Source: Stichopus chloronotus (lineage: Eukaryota > Echinodermata > Holothuroidea > Aspidochirotida > Stichopodidae). Taken from it: 64,000 nt of DNA. A program made the position numbers and the translations under genes. The notes under the pieces were generated by a model. That model was not told the origin of the DNA. It did no database searches and worked only from the letters and a program-made list of their open reading frames with translations. The DNA is taken from positions 29,427,969-29,491,968 of the forward strand of contig CM037838.1 in assembly GCA_021234535.1 (NCBI GenBank), given 5' to 3'. Shown one piece after another: positions 52,001 through 63,530 of the stretch (positions are counted from its first letter, which is position 1; the number at the start of each line of letters is the position of its first letter).

Positions 52001-55000
52001 TAGTAGCAACATAGATTATGTAATGATGTGTATCATATTGCAGTGTGTTGAAAACGTCGACAAGTGTAACACTGTACAAAAAGACAGGGTCAAGTTTCCT
52101 CAAGTGGGGGCTAGTTTTTGCTTGGAGTTTTTTATTTTTTTTTTTCATTTCAGGTAATTTGGCCAGAACTTTGGCAGGTTACTCCACAAACAAACTGGTA
52201 ACCTTGATTATAATCATTAAAAGCCCATCGATTGAGTAATGAATAAAACTGGATTACATTGGATAGCTGTAGGACCAATGATTTTCCGCTTTCAAAAAAA
52301 AAGCAAATTCCGTTTTCATATTTGAAATTCCGTTTTTTTCTGGTTCAAATTTTTCAATGATTCCATGAAATTCCGTTTGAATACAGCAGGATACGTGTTG
52401 CAATAATGCATGCCATTTCTAACGATGAGCTACTAGCCAACTCTCTTTTCTGTTACAGACAGATACACGAACAAATGCCAAAGATTGACAATATTTCTTC
52501 CCATTTCACACTAAAATCGATACTAACCAGGGACATGAAAAGAATTTAGAAACATTGAGCATTTGCAATTTAACAGTAGCAACTTGATCACGATGCCAAT
52601 GGAACAGAAAGTAAATGGCGACATGTGCAACTCTCTGGACCATGAAAAAAACAAACAGTACAACCACTGCACTGCAGAAGTAAACTGCACTGAGTTCAGA
52701 TACCAACGTAACCATTGCTGTGTATTAGCTAGCCAAGTCCAAAGAACAGAAGGATCTTCCGCAGAGAGACTGCTGACTTCTGATTTGCAAATTCATGACT
52801 TATGGGCGGGGCTTGACATCCTTCCAGGAGAAGTTTTGTTTAGTTTCCTTTCGTTTATCTGAAGTTGTGTGCACACACTGTGGGGATTATAAACACAGCT
52901 GGATACAGCTGGCTGAGTGAATTCAAGTTTCTTGAGTGTTTTAGACAAGGCGGGAAGGTTGCGTGAAATGAATTTTAAAGAACGTGGTTAATTTTATAAT
53001 AAATGTACATGGATGGCTATAAAGTATGAATACGGAATAGTATTTACGAATGATTTCTTGTTTTATTTCTTGTCTCTATGCCGGATAAACTTCAAGGTAG
53101 TTTTAAAGTTAATAAAACCAGTTTCAACGAGGGCGAAGAAGAACCGCAGATAAACTTTTTTAACAGAAAATAAAGCACTGTAAGCAATCATAGAATCACA
53201 TACGCGTTTTAGGTCTACATTAATATAACAGCTAATTGCCCAAGAAGTTTCAAAGAAAAAAAATATAAATTTCATCGAAATAGATAGACTGCTATATAAG
53301 TATGAATACAGAATAGTATTTACTTAAGGTTCTCTGGTTCCATAACTTGCCGGAATGGTGTCTAAAGTTTGTGTTACTTTTATATCAACTTGAACATAAC
53401 CAGGGTTTTAAAGAGAGCAAAAAAGATCTTTAGAACATTTCTTAAACTGGAATTCAATCATAAAACACAAATGCATGTAAGGTCTACAACCTCAAATCTT
53501 CATCTCTCAAGAAGTTTTAAAGAATATTTATCTTATGGCAATATATGAACTGCAGTAAAATTATGAATACAAGATAACATTTTATTCACTCAAGGATTTC
53601 TGGTTTCATTACTTGTCTGTATGGAGTCTAAAGTTCAGGTTACGTTTATATCAACTTACTTGAATCAAACCCTTTTCAAATAGAGCAAATAAGATTTTGA
53701 GATAAACTTTAAAAATCATAAAAAATAAATATGCAGAAGAAAGATACGTGTAAGCACCAAACTTTTCCACCAGGTATTGGACTTCTACTTAGCAAGCATA
53801 GCTACAACCGATAAAATACCATAAGGTGATGAACAGATTAGCATAGAACACAGTTTCTTAATCAAGGCATTGAGTTGTATAAATGACAGCATAAAAACTA
53901 CAAAATCGTGAATCTAAGTTTTCTGTATGAACCAACATGACTGGGCATAACCTTGTTCCCTTTGACCATCCATTTAAAAGAGTTGCTCAATATCTCCATT
54001 GTAGTACAGCATGATGAGTTTCCTTGTGTTTTCCTGGGTTAACGATTCCCTACGATCATTCAAAATATGTTTATACTGTGAAAATGAGTGCTCGACATCT
54101 ACGCTTGCTACGGGCATCCAGATGCAGTCCCCCACAATTTTGGAAGGTGTCGGAAACCGACATGAGAGTGCCTTCCAGTAATCAGCTAGCTTCACATGTG
54201 AAGGGACCCCCTCCGCTGACATTTGCACATACATTTGCCATTCCTCACGGAGAGTAGCAGAAGGATCCTTGAGTGCTTTGATAGAAGCCTGGTAGTCAGT
54301 GATAGATATTGTCGGGAGAAGTGGCAACTGATGGGAGTCAAAAACTCTTACTGCTTTATAATGATCCAGTGCAGGATGATTGCTTATGTGACTGTCAAGC
54401 TTGGCCAAGCCAGCCTGAAAGACGGAATGAAAAGACTGAATCATTTTCCGGCATTGCTCTGGATCCAAATTAGAACTTAGTAGCCTATCAGTCTCTTCCC
54501 CGAACTAATTTTTCTGGGTTCCCGCTGACAAATAAAGCTGTAGATTGTTAATGTTGGAAAAGGCACTGCATGCCAAGGGGTTGGAAGTTCCTTCAAAACT
54601 TGTCAGGGTAGTCATAATTCGCCCTGCGTTCTCTGCAATGAAATAAAGTTGGGGCAAAATTTCTTCCTTATATATAGCCTTGTGAGTGACAAGCTCTAAG
54701 AGGCCTTTTCTTGCCTCCTCTTTGAAAAAACCCTCATACAAATGGACATGGGTAGAATGGTATATCACAGCACTGAACCAGCTGTTCCAACGGGTTGAGA
54801 CAGGGACTGGGGGGGAGCTTGCCTTGCTCTTCCGGCAAATATTGCCGAATGTAACTCAAATACCGTAACTTTCTTCCTGGCTTCTTAAAAAAAGCTGATT
54901 TTATCATTGATGTCAATGTTGAAATTCTGCCAAATTCTGGCCATTTTTTAAACACATCGCCAACTAGGTTGAGGATGTGTGCTAGACAGAGCACGTGTAT

Positions 55001-58000
55001 AGCGTTTCTAAAAACAGGGGAAAGGACTTCTCGAAAGGCCTTCTTGCAATACGCAGCTGAATCTGTGACAACTGATGTAACGTTTTGGAAAGGTATCCCG
55101 GCAGCTGCTACAGCTTTGATGATTGCATCTGAGAATGTAGTACTGTTACAAGCTTCCATTGTTATTACATCAATTAGATAATAATTCCCATTAACGCCTG
55201 TGACCACGTTCAAAGTACTTTTGTCCCGAATATCCGTTGTCTCATAGGCAATTATCGACACAGGTGAAACTTTAAGGAGCGCTTTCAAAGCATCAAAACG
55301 TGCAGTGAAGAGTCGAGGGACATAGACATTCCGTAGTGTGGCTGCTTGAGGGAGAGCCCCTCCCTGGTTGCAATATTTCTTTACGAATGGACGAATTTTC
55401 TCCATTTTGTCAAGAGGAATGTCAGCAACAGTGCACATTTTGGTAAAGTCAAGAATAAAATCTTCTCTCATGGCTTTGGATGCTGTGCCAGCCCTGAAAG
55501 CTTTTACGAGTGTGGTTTGCTTTGAAGATCCTGCTCCACTGGCAATTTTAGCCTTTACAATTTCTGATTGTCTCAAGTGTTTTTTACTTTTGAGATGATC
55601 CTTCACAGTATCTATACAGGTAAAGTCAAGGCTGTGTACACAAACTCTACAAAATAGTACTCCATTATCTTCATACAATTCACCGGGAAACTGCCTTGCC
55701 CTCTCGGCAGCAGTCACATTAGTAAGAGTTCTCTTTCGTTTTTTTGTCTCAGCCATAGTCTCAGCAAAAACAGTACTTTTTTAAAAGTATGAATAATGCA
55801 AATCCAATTGGCTATAACATAGAGTGAAGTATGTTATCCCTATCTAGTAACGATGTCATTTAAGCTGGCTTAAATTAATAATTGTGCCCAGTAAAAACAA
55901 GGCCCGCTATACCTAACAAACAAACACGTGGGACTGGTGGTGGAAATTCCAGGAAACCTTGGCATGTGCTCATGCCATTTTGACATTTTTTCAACATGTC
56001 TCATTGGTTATACACTGTGGGCCTACTTGGTATTTATGCTGCTAATTTTACATCCGGTAATTACAGCTTGTTTCTCTCAACTAGTTTGTAAACACAACAA
56101 TGATCAAGTAAAATTTTCCCAGCTCCAACTTGTTCTATTTAGTCCAACAGTTCACAATTGTTTGAAAAAAAGCAATTGGTCCCACACCCTCCCGCAATAA
56201 CGTCACACCCTTGGCAAGTTATATTGATTGGACACCGCTGTGGTTTACAGACAGCGGTTACTTCAGAAAAGTGAAATTTGTAAGGCAGTTCGAAGTAAGA
56301 AACGTAAGTTTGCAGCCTTAGTGATAATGTATGTGAAGGTATACAGCTAGGCTGATAGGCGTGCTACATGCGCCTGAGTTGTGGTCTGGAGGGCGTTAGG
56401 CTTATGTAGTTAAAACGCCGTGCTTTCACTACTCACGAAAGACTTGAAAACACATTCCAAACCGAGCATGAAGACCAGGCTGCTAATTTGGAAGGTTTCA
56501 TTATGGTAACTTTTGCACAAAATGATGAATTTTGAATGAAAATTTAAAAAGTTGTCCAAAACGGCTTATTGCCGTAAAATTCCGTAAAAAAATGTACATT
56601 TCCCGTTTTTTTCCGCAGTTTTTCCGTGTTCGCGGAAAATCATTGGCCCTATAGCTGTAGCAGCAGGATTACCTAAAAAAGTTATGCCAAAGGCTTAGGA
56701 AGCAGTTTAAACTAATATTTTAAAACACAAAATTGCTCATAACTCGACAATGGAAGGAGATAAGGACTTTTTCCTTTGGTAGAGAAAATTTCAGTATGAT
56801 CTTTCTACTGTATCTGTGCAATTTCTGTGTTAATGGGAGTTAATCCAACAGAGTTATGATGATGTGTGCTAGTTCCACGAAATTCCCTTAGAACACATTT
56901 CTGATGCATAATTTTTAGCTGGGATTGTCCTAAATGGATCATCAGAGTTATTATGATAATGAACATAATATAGACCGATCAGCAGCAGTTCATCTATCTT
57001 AATGTCACCGACATTGTGCTCAAATACCGTAAAAAACAATTTTCAAACATTTCAAACTTTTTTTTTTTAAATTTCCAAGTAACCTGATTTCCATAAAGTT
57101 AGGCCCACATAGCATGTTTGAACATCTATAACCTACATACGATAGTAAGTATCATGATATGTATCCCCAAAGGCAACTCATAGTCACGATCCATCTCAAG
57201 ATCATAAAATATGTTTTGAATAAGTCGAAGGGCGGCTGCAGAAAAACAGCTTATCTTTGTTGTTTCTTTTTCTTTTTGTTGCTTCATCATTGCTATTAAT
57301 TGATGCAGACTCAGTTATAACCAGCACAAGAAGGATGGTGTTTGCGGCGACTTAGGAACTTGAGTCAAGGTTTTCAAACCAATACGTTCGACAAGAAGAG
57401 AGAGCAAAAAAGACAAGGCAAACACAGTACCGAGTGTGGAGCAAACCCAATCCGCTTGAGTAACTATATGAGCCACTTCATACGTAGATGATTTCAAGGG
57501 ACTAAAAAATATACAAAGACAGGCATCCATGGAGGCACGAAAAAAAAAAATCACCAGCTGGAATTATGCCTAAACGTAACTTTTCCTCTTTTCACTTCTA
57601 CGTAGCTGAGCTGTTCTTTTTCAATTAGCTTTTGTTTAGTATAACACGCAGGTGCTTTACTCGTCGTTTACAGCAGGTTAGTGTTAACAAAATGGGCAAT
57701 ATGTGTAGGCCTAGCCTGCACGGTTTGCATGATTTTACCAACGTTAGGGAAGATAGCTGCTTTGTTAAACATAAGACAGGGACCGCCACTGTGTACTAGG
57801 TTAACTACAATCGTTACAGCAATTAATACATTTACTTTCAGAAACACTGAGGTTTACTTTAGTGAGATTTTGAAATGAACAGTTTTGAAATGGATTTGGA
57901 ATTTGCTTTTGGTCCATTTTGATGTTAATATGTTTAACGCTAAAAAAAACAAATTTCTGTTTATTTGTTGGAGGCGGTACCGGTATCACCACCACCAAGA

Positions 58001-58613
58001 ATTTTCCCCGGTACTGCGAAGTATTCAAAAGTACCATAACTTGCGTATTCAGATTTTTCTTCTGGTACTGCTGAAACCGGTACTGCTGAATACCTATAAT
58101 GACTTGGATACCTGGGATGCCGCCCAACCCTAACTACAGTATGTACTGCAAGCCATCTCTAACAGGTTGGTGCCAAAATTGAACTGAACACTAATGTAAC
58201 TTTCAATTCACAGGGTATCACACTTCTTGAAGAGTCTGAGAAAACTGCATATCAATATTTTATTAACTAATTATGCTTAAAGAGGGAGCACATATAGTGA
58301 CTGATAATGTTAACACTTTGAAGTTCCAACAACAATCAGTTGCTGAGATATCCTCTTTAAATAGTTTTTCATACTTTAAGCTCAAATGGACAGACATCAT
58401 CCACTCACCTACCAATAATAGCAGTTCCATATTGTGTTTGCAACTAGTTTACAAAGTGTCACACACTCACATGCCATCACCATTACATAGATTATTTGCC
58501 TCTCTTCGACAAAGAATCCAAAACCAAACAGGTGCAAGCAATTACATAAAAGGATACTCGCATTTGACTCGAACCTTCTTCCCAAGTCTGTCGTTGCAAG
58601 TGATCTCTATCAT
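48968..58613 (-). CDS. UBL5: UBL5 / Hub1 ubiquitin-like protein gene, spliced coding region
   Basis: Three minus-strand exons (58613-58558, 50255-50134, 49011-48968) join to 222 nt, exactly 73 codons plus stop, the length of human UBL5. Signature stretches are [36 protein letters not shown] and [10 protein letters not shown], almost identical to human. By family knowledge, UBL5/Hub1 has a ubiquitin fold but ends in a double Tyr plus one residue instead of Gly-Gly. It is not conjugated; it binds HIND elements of spliceosome proteins (Snu66, Prp38) and affects splice-site choice. The HIND-contacting Asp22 is present. The splice phases (split codon 19 and split Tyr codon) are consistent across all three exons. 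Intron 1 (8.3 kb) is mostly transposon; intron 2 is 1.1 kb. The gene converges with endophilin-B. Confidence 0.96.
50134..50255 (-). CDS. UBL5: UBL5 middle exon
   Basis: 122 nt on the minus strand between acceptor TTTTTGCACAG and donor GATT|GTATCC. It encodes [18 protein letters not shown], then [20 protein letters not shown] and RD. Human reads [17 protein letters not shown] and [18 protein letters not shown]. The KS-ER stretch replaces human RWNK; the rest is nearly invariant. Phase is one base in and one base out. Confidence 0.97.
51653..51680. repeat. 28-bp near-perfect palindrome in hAT
   Basis: AGCTCACACCAGCT followed directly by AGCTGGTATGAGCT; the halves are reverse complements with one mismatch. 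It follows a GGAT/GATA microsatellite and probably marks the end of a smaller repeat within the outer hAT. Confidence 0.85.
52270..56651 (-). mobile_element. Nested autonomous-type hAT transposon
   Basis: Terminal inverted repeats: TAGGACCAATGATTTTCCGC at 52270 and the reverse complement of TAGGGCCAATGATTTTCCGC ending at 56651, one mismatch in 20. Flanks are TAGCTG (52264-52269) and TAGCTG (56652-56657). If TA at the left is counted with the target, the duplication is the 8-bp TAGCTGTA expected for hAT, with a 2-bp loss at the left end. Many ATTCCGTTTTT-type subterminal motifs occur at both ends. It carries the broken transposase at 53974-55756 and sits inside the hAT at 50475-58132, so it inserted later. 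Confidence 0.88.
53974..55756 (-). pseudogene. Broken hAT transposase with CGGBP1-like N-terminus
   Basis: About 594 codons on the minus strand in two frames. It starts ATG at 55756. The N-terminus has a Cys-Cys/His-His finger (FCRVC ... DHLKSKKHL) and [15 protein letters not shown], close to vertebrate CGGBP1, a protein known to derive from hAT transposases. Downstream are [19 protein letters not shown], a [10 protein letters not shown] (CxxH) motif, a TRWNSW motif and the C-terminal dimerisation block ([11 protein letters not shown]). Two breaks are visible. A one-base excess in the seven-G run at 54809-54815 ends the first frame at 54734, while the TRWNSW frame continues. An in-frame TAG lies at 54507-54505. 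The protein is therefore inactive as given, though few lesions suggest recent activity. Confidence 0.9.
58270..58525 (-). repeat. Dispersed repeat, family B, old copy beside UBL5 start exon
   Basis: CAGTTGCTGAGATATCCTC and the TTTGAAGTTCCAACAACAAT phrase are the reverse complement of the 62.2-kb units. CACACACTCACATGCCATCACC and the degenerate TTTGCCTCTCTTCGACAAAG head follow. It lies about 30 nt from the donor of the UBL5 start exon, in intron 1. Confidence 0.6.
58558..58613 (-). CDS. UBL5: UBL5 exon with start codon
   Basis: On the minus strand, ATG at 58613-58611 opens [18 protein letters not shown] plus two bases of an Asp codon, followed by donor GTATCC. Human reads [18 protein letters not shown]. 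The ATG has A at -3. Directly upstream is a strong acceptor (CTTTCGTTTCAG, AG at 58638-58637), so this exon carries 23 nt of 5' UTR and a non-coding first exon should exist further up. Confidence 0.95.
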
Positions 58614-58636
58614 GATGAACTTTAAGGAAATTCTGA

Positions 58637-61600
58637 CTGAAACGAAAGAAAATGAAATACAGTAACTTTACAAAATATGGATCAAAATTTTTCACGCCTG
58701 CTAAACTGTTGGAAAGTGAAAAGTTACGATACTCTACACAGAACTTTCACACATCAAAAGTATTTAAGGTGTAAAGTAGTGTAAAATCACCAGATGTGAT
58801 TGTTCAACTGATTCCAGTATTATTAAGAGGAAGCAGTGATGAAGTTTAATGGTATAGTACATGCAAGTCCAGGTGTCTGAGATGCCCCAAATCTCTACAG
58901 TACAGGACAACCACATTTTGCTTAAAAGTTGTCACTCAGACGATCAAATTTGGTAGTTGAAAGAAATGAAGAATTTACTTACAAATCTAAAACAATGTCA
59001 TTTATGTGGTGATGAATTTGCTTATAGAACAATAGAACATTTGAAATTTACACATTCAGGTCCAACTTACTGCAGGATGCTTCAGTAGGTTGCTAGACAA
59101 TTACTGTTAAGTACCCCCAGACAAATACTGTACCCTGAACAGTATGTCTTTTACCACATGGTCAAATAACACCCACCCAGGGGGCTATCTACCACATACA
59201 GTAACATCCACCCAGGAGACTATTTTACTCACTACTAACTAGGCCTAAAGTTAGTTACTAACTGGACGAATAATAAGTAGCCCCCCCCCCCGCCTACAGG
59301 CTAAGTTATGCTTATTAATTGTGGTGGGCCTATACTTTGTCCCTAGACAATGAATCGACGCCGAAGCATACATAAGAAGTAAGTTAGAATTGTTGGGTAG
59401 GGGAGCCAGAAATATGCAAAACGTTTCCAAGTCTGGCCCCTTTAAAGAAGTAACAGTTGACATGATTGCATTACTAATCAGGCCTTGAGTTTTAGATTTT
59501 CCAGGTGTTCTTCAAATCACACTCCTCAGGAAATTCAGGAGTGTGGAAGATGTGCTGTTTTATTAAACTACAGGTTTATCATAGTTCCCATTCTCTATCA
59601 AGGTGTGTAACAAATTGCACTCCTCACAGTGATTTGAGGTGAGTGGTAGTGTGCAATCGCACTCACACGACTAAAAATTCAAGGCCTGCATTACTTACCT
59701 TTGACATATCATGTGCCATTGAGCATTGTCATCTCATGCTGGTTCCTTTACTTGAAGATATTGCTTTAAAGGCTACTAGTAACATTTTTTTTTCAGTGAC
59801 TCAAGGTAATGAACGCCACTACACTGGACTCACTATGATTGCCTTTGTTCTATACATTTTATGTGATAAGAATATTGAAAAGCTTTATGCAATGCATTGA
59901 AATTCAAGAACAGAAATAAAATACAAATAAAATGATTCAATAAAAAAGCAATTGATCATTTCTTTTCACTGTAATTTGCTTGTTCATTGCTACTTGATCT
60001 TCTCACTCTGCATTAAAATGCAATTTGTAATCAAAATTCCAAATTTTATGTTAATGCAAAATCTAGTGCACCCCAAGGCATTCTGATGGACTTTTAAAGA
60101 CAAAAACTCATCACTCCAGACAGTTTCAATTCTCCCAACTAACTACCAACATCTAGTCCCTCCCTCAGCCTGTCCACATGTGTTATCAAAACAATGGATC
60201 CCTTTCCGGACGTAAAAATATAGCTTAGGGTGATGAGTGACGGCCTTTAATTCTTTAACTTGCAAATACCAACATCTGTGTTAATGCCTTACCTGTGATT
60301 CTTCGGTACACCTCTTCTCTGAGACAGTATCTTAGTAAAATTATCTCTGTGACATAAGAGACATCTGCTAAACTGGATTATTTATTTTTATACAAACTAT
60401 GATATACAGTATACGCGCATGTCCCCTGCCACAGTAACATCTGTTCACACAGAGTGGGTTAAGTTCAAGGTAGACAATGTTGCCAACCATGAAGCCATAC
60501 AGCCTTTCATTCCTAAGGTTACTATACACTTAACAGTGATGGTGGGGTGAGTATTCCGGAATGAGGCTAACATCCTGCAGATGAGTTCTCTATAACAATC
60601 TAGGCCCTGGGCAAGGCCTAACTGCTACTCTAATTTATGCCTGCAAAGTAAACTTTGACAAATGCAACCCAACAAGTCTTAAAATGCTTGCAATAACATC
60701 CTTGGGTTGACCAGGTAACTATGGCCGCACCCACGCTAGATCATTATTTCTCTGAACCGGTACATAAACAAAACGTTGTAGGCCTAGAGTGACCATCATT
60801 TACCTTAATTGCAAAAAATAGAGTATTACTCATCAAAATAATTATCAAAATCTGCTTGCATATCATTTAAAAACAATATTCTCGAACAAATTTGACGTGA
60901 TTTATCAAAAGTTTGTTGAAAACGAAAAAAGTGAAACGTCAGTTTTGTCTACGCAGAACTGAGCTAATTACGCACATTTGGTAATTTGCGTACTCAAGTT
61001 CGTTCACATTTACGTCTTAACCATAAGCGAGAGAAAAAATCCAAACCTGGTACCAAAAAGCAGACGAATTTTTCAGTTTGGCATTTGAATTTAATCTGGT
61101 AATATGTTGTTTTGCCAGTGATATGCAATCTTTTATCTCGCCTACGCAGAAACTGTACACCTAACTTACTGTAGTCTTTTAACTTTACCTTAGCCCCTTG
61201 CTTAAGTTACAGTAGGAGTAACAGTGCTTAAAAACTGAAAAAATGCGAAGAAACACATCAGTTTTACCCACGAGTGACGAAGGTCTTTGATGTACTCGAA
61301 AAAGATCGTCAGCCTCACACTTCTTTGGGGTAACCACGACGGTTTCAATTTCTTGCAATTTGCACTGCAGATACAGAGAGTTCGAAACTAGGCTATAAAC
61401 GTTGTACGTTCGTTAGTCTAACGTAGTGTTAGTTGTAACGCGTACCAGAGTCAAGTGAGCCGAGCTTTCAGCCGCACATTTGGAAAAAAACTGTTGGAAA
61501 ATAACTGTTGTAAAATAGCATGCTGAAGTTAGCGGTCACAAAATTTGTTATCGTACGCGTGCGTCCATTTCGTGACAAGTACGGAGGCCTATAAACGGTG

Positions 61601-61690
61601 TGCAATCTTGATCGTCGCGTGAGGTGTTTGTGGTTAATTGTGACAATTCCTCCCATTTCGCCTGATGAAAATTGGTACAGGTTAAGTGGT
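58637..61690 (-). other. Probable UBL5 5' UTR intron and upstream region
   Basis: The acceptor at 58637-58638 implies an upstream non-coding exon. Sequence to 61240 is AT-rich without recognised genes; a C11 tract lies at 59281-59291. One possible minus-strand donor (ACA|GTAAGTT) lies near 61161-61170, next to a CpG-rich zone. Confidence 0.4.
61240..61650 (-). promoter_or_regulatory. UBL5: CpG-rich zone, candidate UBL5 promoter and first exon
   Basis: Roughly thirty CG dinucleotides in about 400 nt (for example AACGTTGTACGTTCGTTAG, ATCGTACGCGTGCGTCC, GATCGTCGCGTGAGG), far denser than in the surrounding DNA. It lies 2.6-3 kb upstream of the UBL5 start exon, whose acceptor demands an upstream exon. 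No TATA box was identified. It could equally serve a gene beyond the window on the other strand. Confidence 0.4.
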
Positions 61691-62600
61691 TTTTGATTCC
61701 TTGCCGAAGGAATCAAGAACCATGCACAGGAATCTATGCGATAGTGATGGCGTATGTGTATGTATGTGTCTAAGGTATGTGTGTGTGTACATAACGCCTT
61801 AGCTTGTAAACACGATATCGCAAGAAGGGAATGGTGCATTCAAAGTTGGTGTGTCGGTAGTCCGTTTTAGGAAGATGATTCCTATTGTTTTTCACGGAGG
61901 TCAAAGGTCATTTGAGGTTACCAGAGCTTAAAGTATGAAAAAGTATTAAGGGAGATATCTCAGCAACCAAATGTTGCTGGAACTTCAAACTCTTATCATT
62001 GGTAGCACTTGATGAATACACGATGTGAAGCAATTTTTTTTATGGAGGTCAAAGGTCAAGTGTGGTCAATAGAGGACATGGTTTGAAAATTTTCTCTTCA
62101 AAGTTAGTGTGTTGGTTGTTCACTGTGAGTAGATGATCCCTATTGTTTTTCATGGAGGTCAAAGGTCATTTGAGGTGACCAGCAGCTTAAAGTATGAAAA
62201 CCTATTCAGGAATATATATCAACAACTGAATATTGCTGGAACTTTAAACTCTTATCATTGGTAGATGCCAGTGAATAGATGATGTCTTTAATTTTTTATG
62301 GAGGTTAAAAAGGTCACAGGTAAGGTAAATGTCAGGTTAAAAGAGGACATAGTTTGAAAACCTTTTTAACGCAGTATCTCAAGGAGAGAAAGGTGCTTGA
62401 ACTTCAAAGTTGGTGTGTTGGTAAACCACTAAGAGTAGATGATCCCTATTCGATTTAATGAAAGGTTAAAGGTCATTTGAGGTCACCAGAGGTTAATTAA
62501 GTAAGATATCTCAGCAACTGAATATAGCTAAAGCTTCCATCACTGCTATCACTTGATGATTACATATCCGTATTGCCGGGGAGACTTTTCATCACTGTAA
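61690..62600 (+). repeat. Dispersed repeat, family B, longest copy
   Basis: It begins with the palindrome-like head GATTCCTTGCCGAAGGAATC, then a TATGTG/GTGTGT stretch. Tandem-like units follow, each containing CTATTGTTTTTCA-GGAGGTC, AAAGGTCATTTGAGGT and AGATATCTCAGCAACTGAAT. Three exact AGGTCAAAGGTCA words occur (61908, 62046, 62156). Other copies are at 27.9-28.2 kb (+), 43.9-44.1 (-), 45.4-45.9 (-) and 58.3-58.5 (-). No coding capacity was seen. The related word GGCAAAGAATCAC at 63177 may mark a far end. Confidence 0.65.
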
Positions 62601-63530
62601 TGTGACATGAAATGAATTAGTTCTATAATTCTAAAGATCTCTCCTGGATTCATAAGCCCAACGTGTGATACTTTGAAAGTTCTATATGTCCTGAATGTAT
62701 GTGTGAACATATGAATAGGTAAATGTCACTCATCTTAAGAAAATAATGCATATTTTTTCACATTGAAAACTTGCCAAAAAAGGAGATGTTTAATAGCATA
62801 TATTGCTGCTAAATAGCACCCTTTCCAAACAATCATTTAACATAGCTCTTTCGATTTATCACCTTTTACAAATAATCAGTGAATTTTTCAGTTGCCAGAA
62901 ATTTCCAGCCAAGATTTACAAGTACTTTATTTTAGTCACGATAAACACTCCCTTGGGTATCTGATTGCCTTTGTTGTGTTGCACAATGTCAGATATTTAA
63001 ACCACAATTTGGTGTCAGGAACTGTCTATCAACTTGTGAACTACCTTGATGAAGAGATATATGGTACGCCATCCTTCATGACGAAAATTTTCATCAAGGC
63101 TGAGTAAATTTCTTCCCTTCTCAATTGGTTGCTTTTGTTTAAAGTGCTTTTGTGTGTATGGAAAAACGAGATACTGGCAAAGAATCACAAGGTCATTTGA
63201 CTCTCTGGTTTAATGTGACGACAAACTAGTAATTAACGGAAAATAGAAAGTGATGAAAATTGCTCCAAACACACAACTGTTTTGAATTAAAGAAATAAAG
63301 GGTAAATTTTCATTGTATTATCAATTAGGTCTAAGAAAACATCGTCAGTCATTTAAAGCAAACTGACACGATGTTGCATTCACATCCAAGTGTATCCAGT
63401 TGCAGGCAATGTCATGTGGATAACGGGATAGGGAATAAGCCCTAAAAGATGGGGGGGGGGGGGGGAGTACGTAGAACTTTAAACCGTAACCATACACATT
63501 TTATGATATCGACAATAACCCAAAATAACA

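Larger units (their letters stand above)
50475..58132. mobile_element. hAT-type DNA transposon filling UBL5 intron 1
   Basis: The left end reads TAGGGTTGGGCGGTACC at 50475. The right end is its inverted match (GCCGCCCAACCCTA, ending 58132). Both are flanked by the perfect 8-bp duplication ACTACAGT (50467-50474 and 58133-58140), the target-site length of hAT elements. Subterminal repeats of AGTACCGGTAT type occur inside both ends. Without the nested element at 52270-56651 it is about 3.3 kb. No transposase of its own was recognised, so it looks non-autonomous. It also contains a 28-bp near-palindrome (51653-51680) beside a GGAT/GATA microsatellite (about 51604-51630). Confidence 0.88.
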
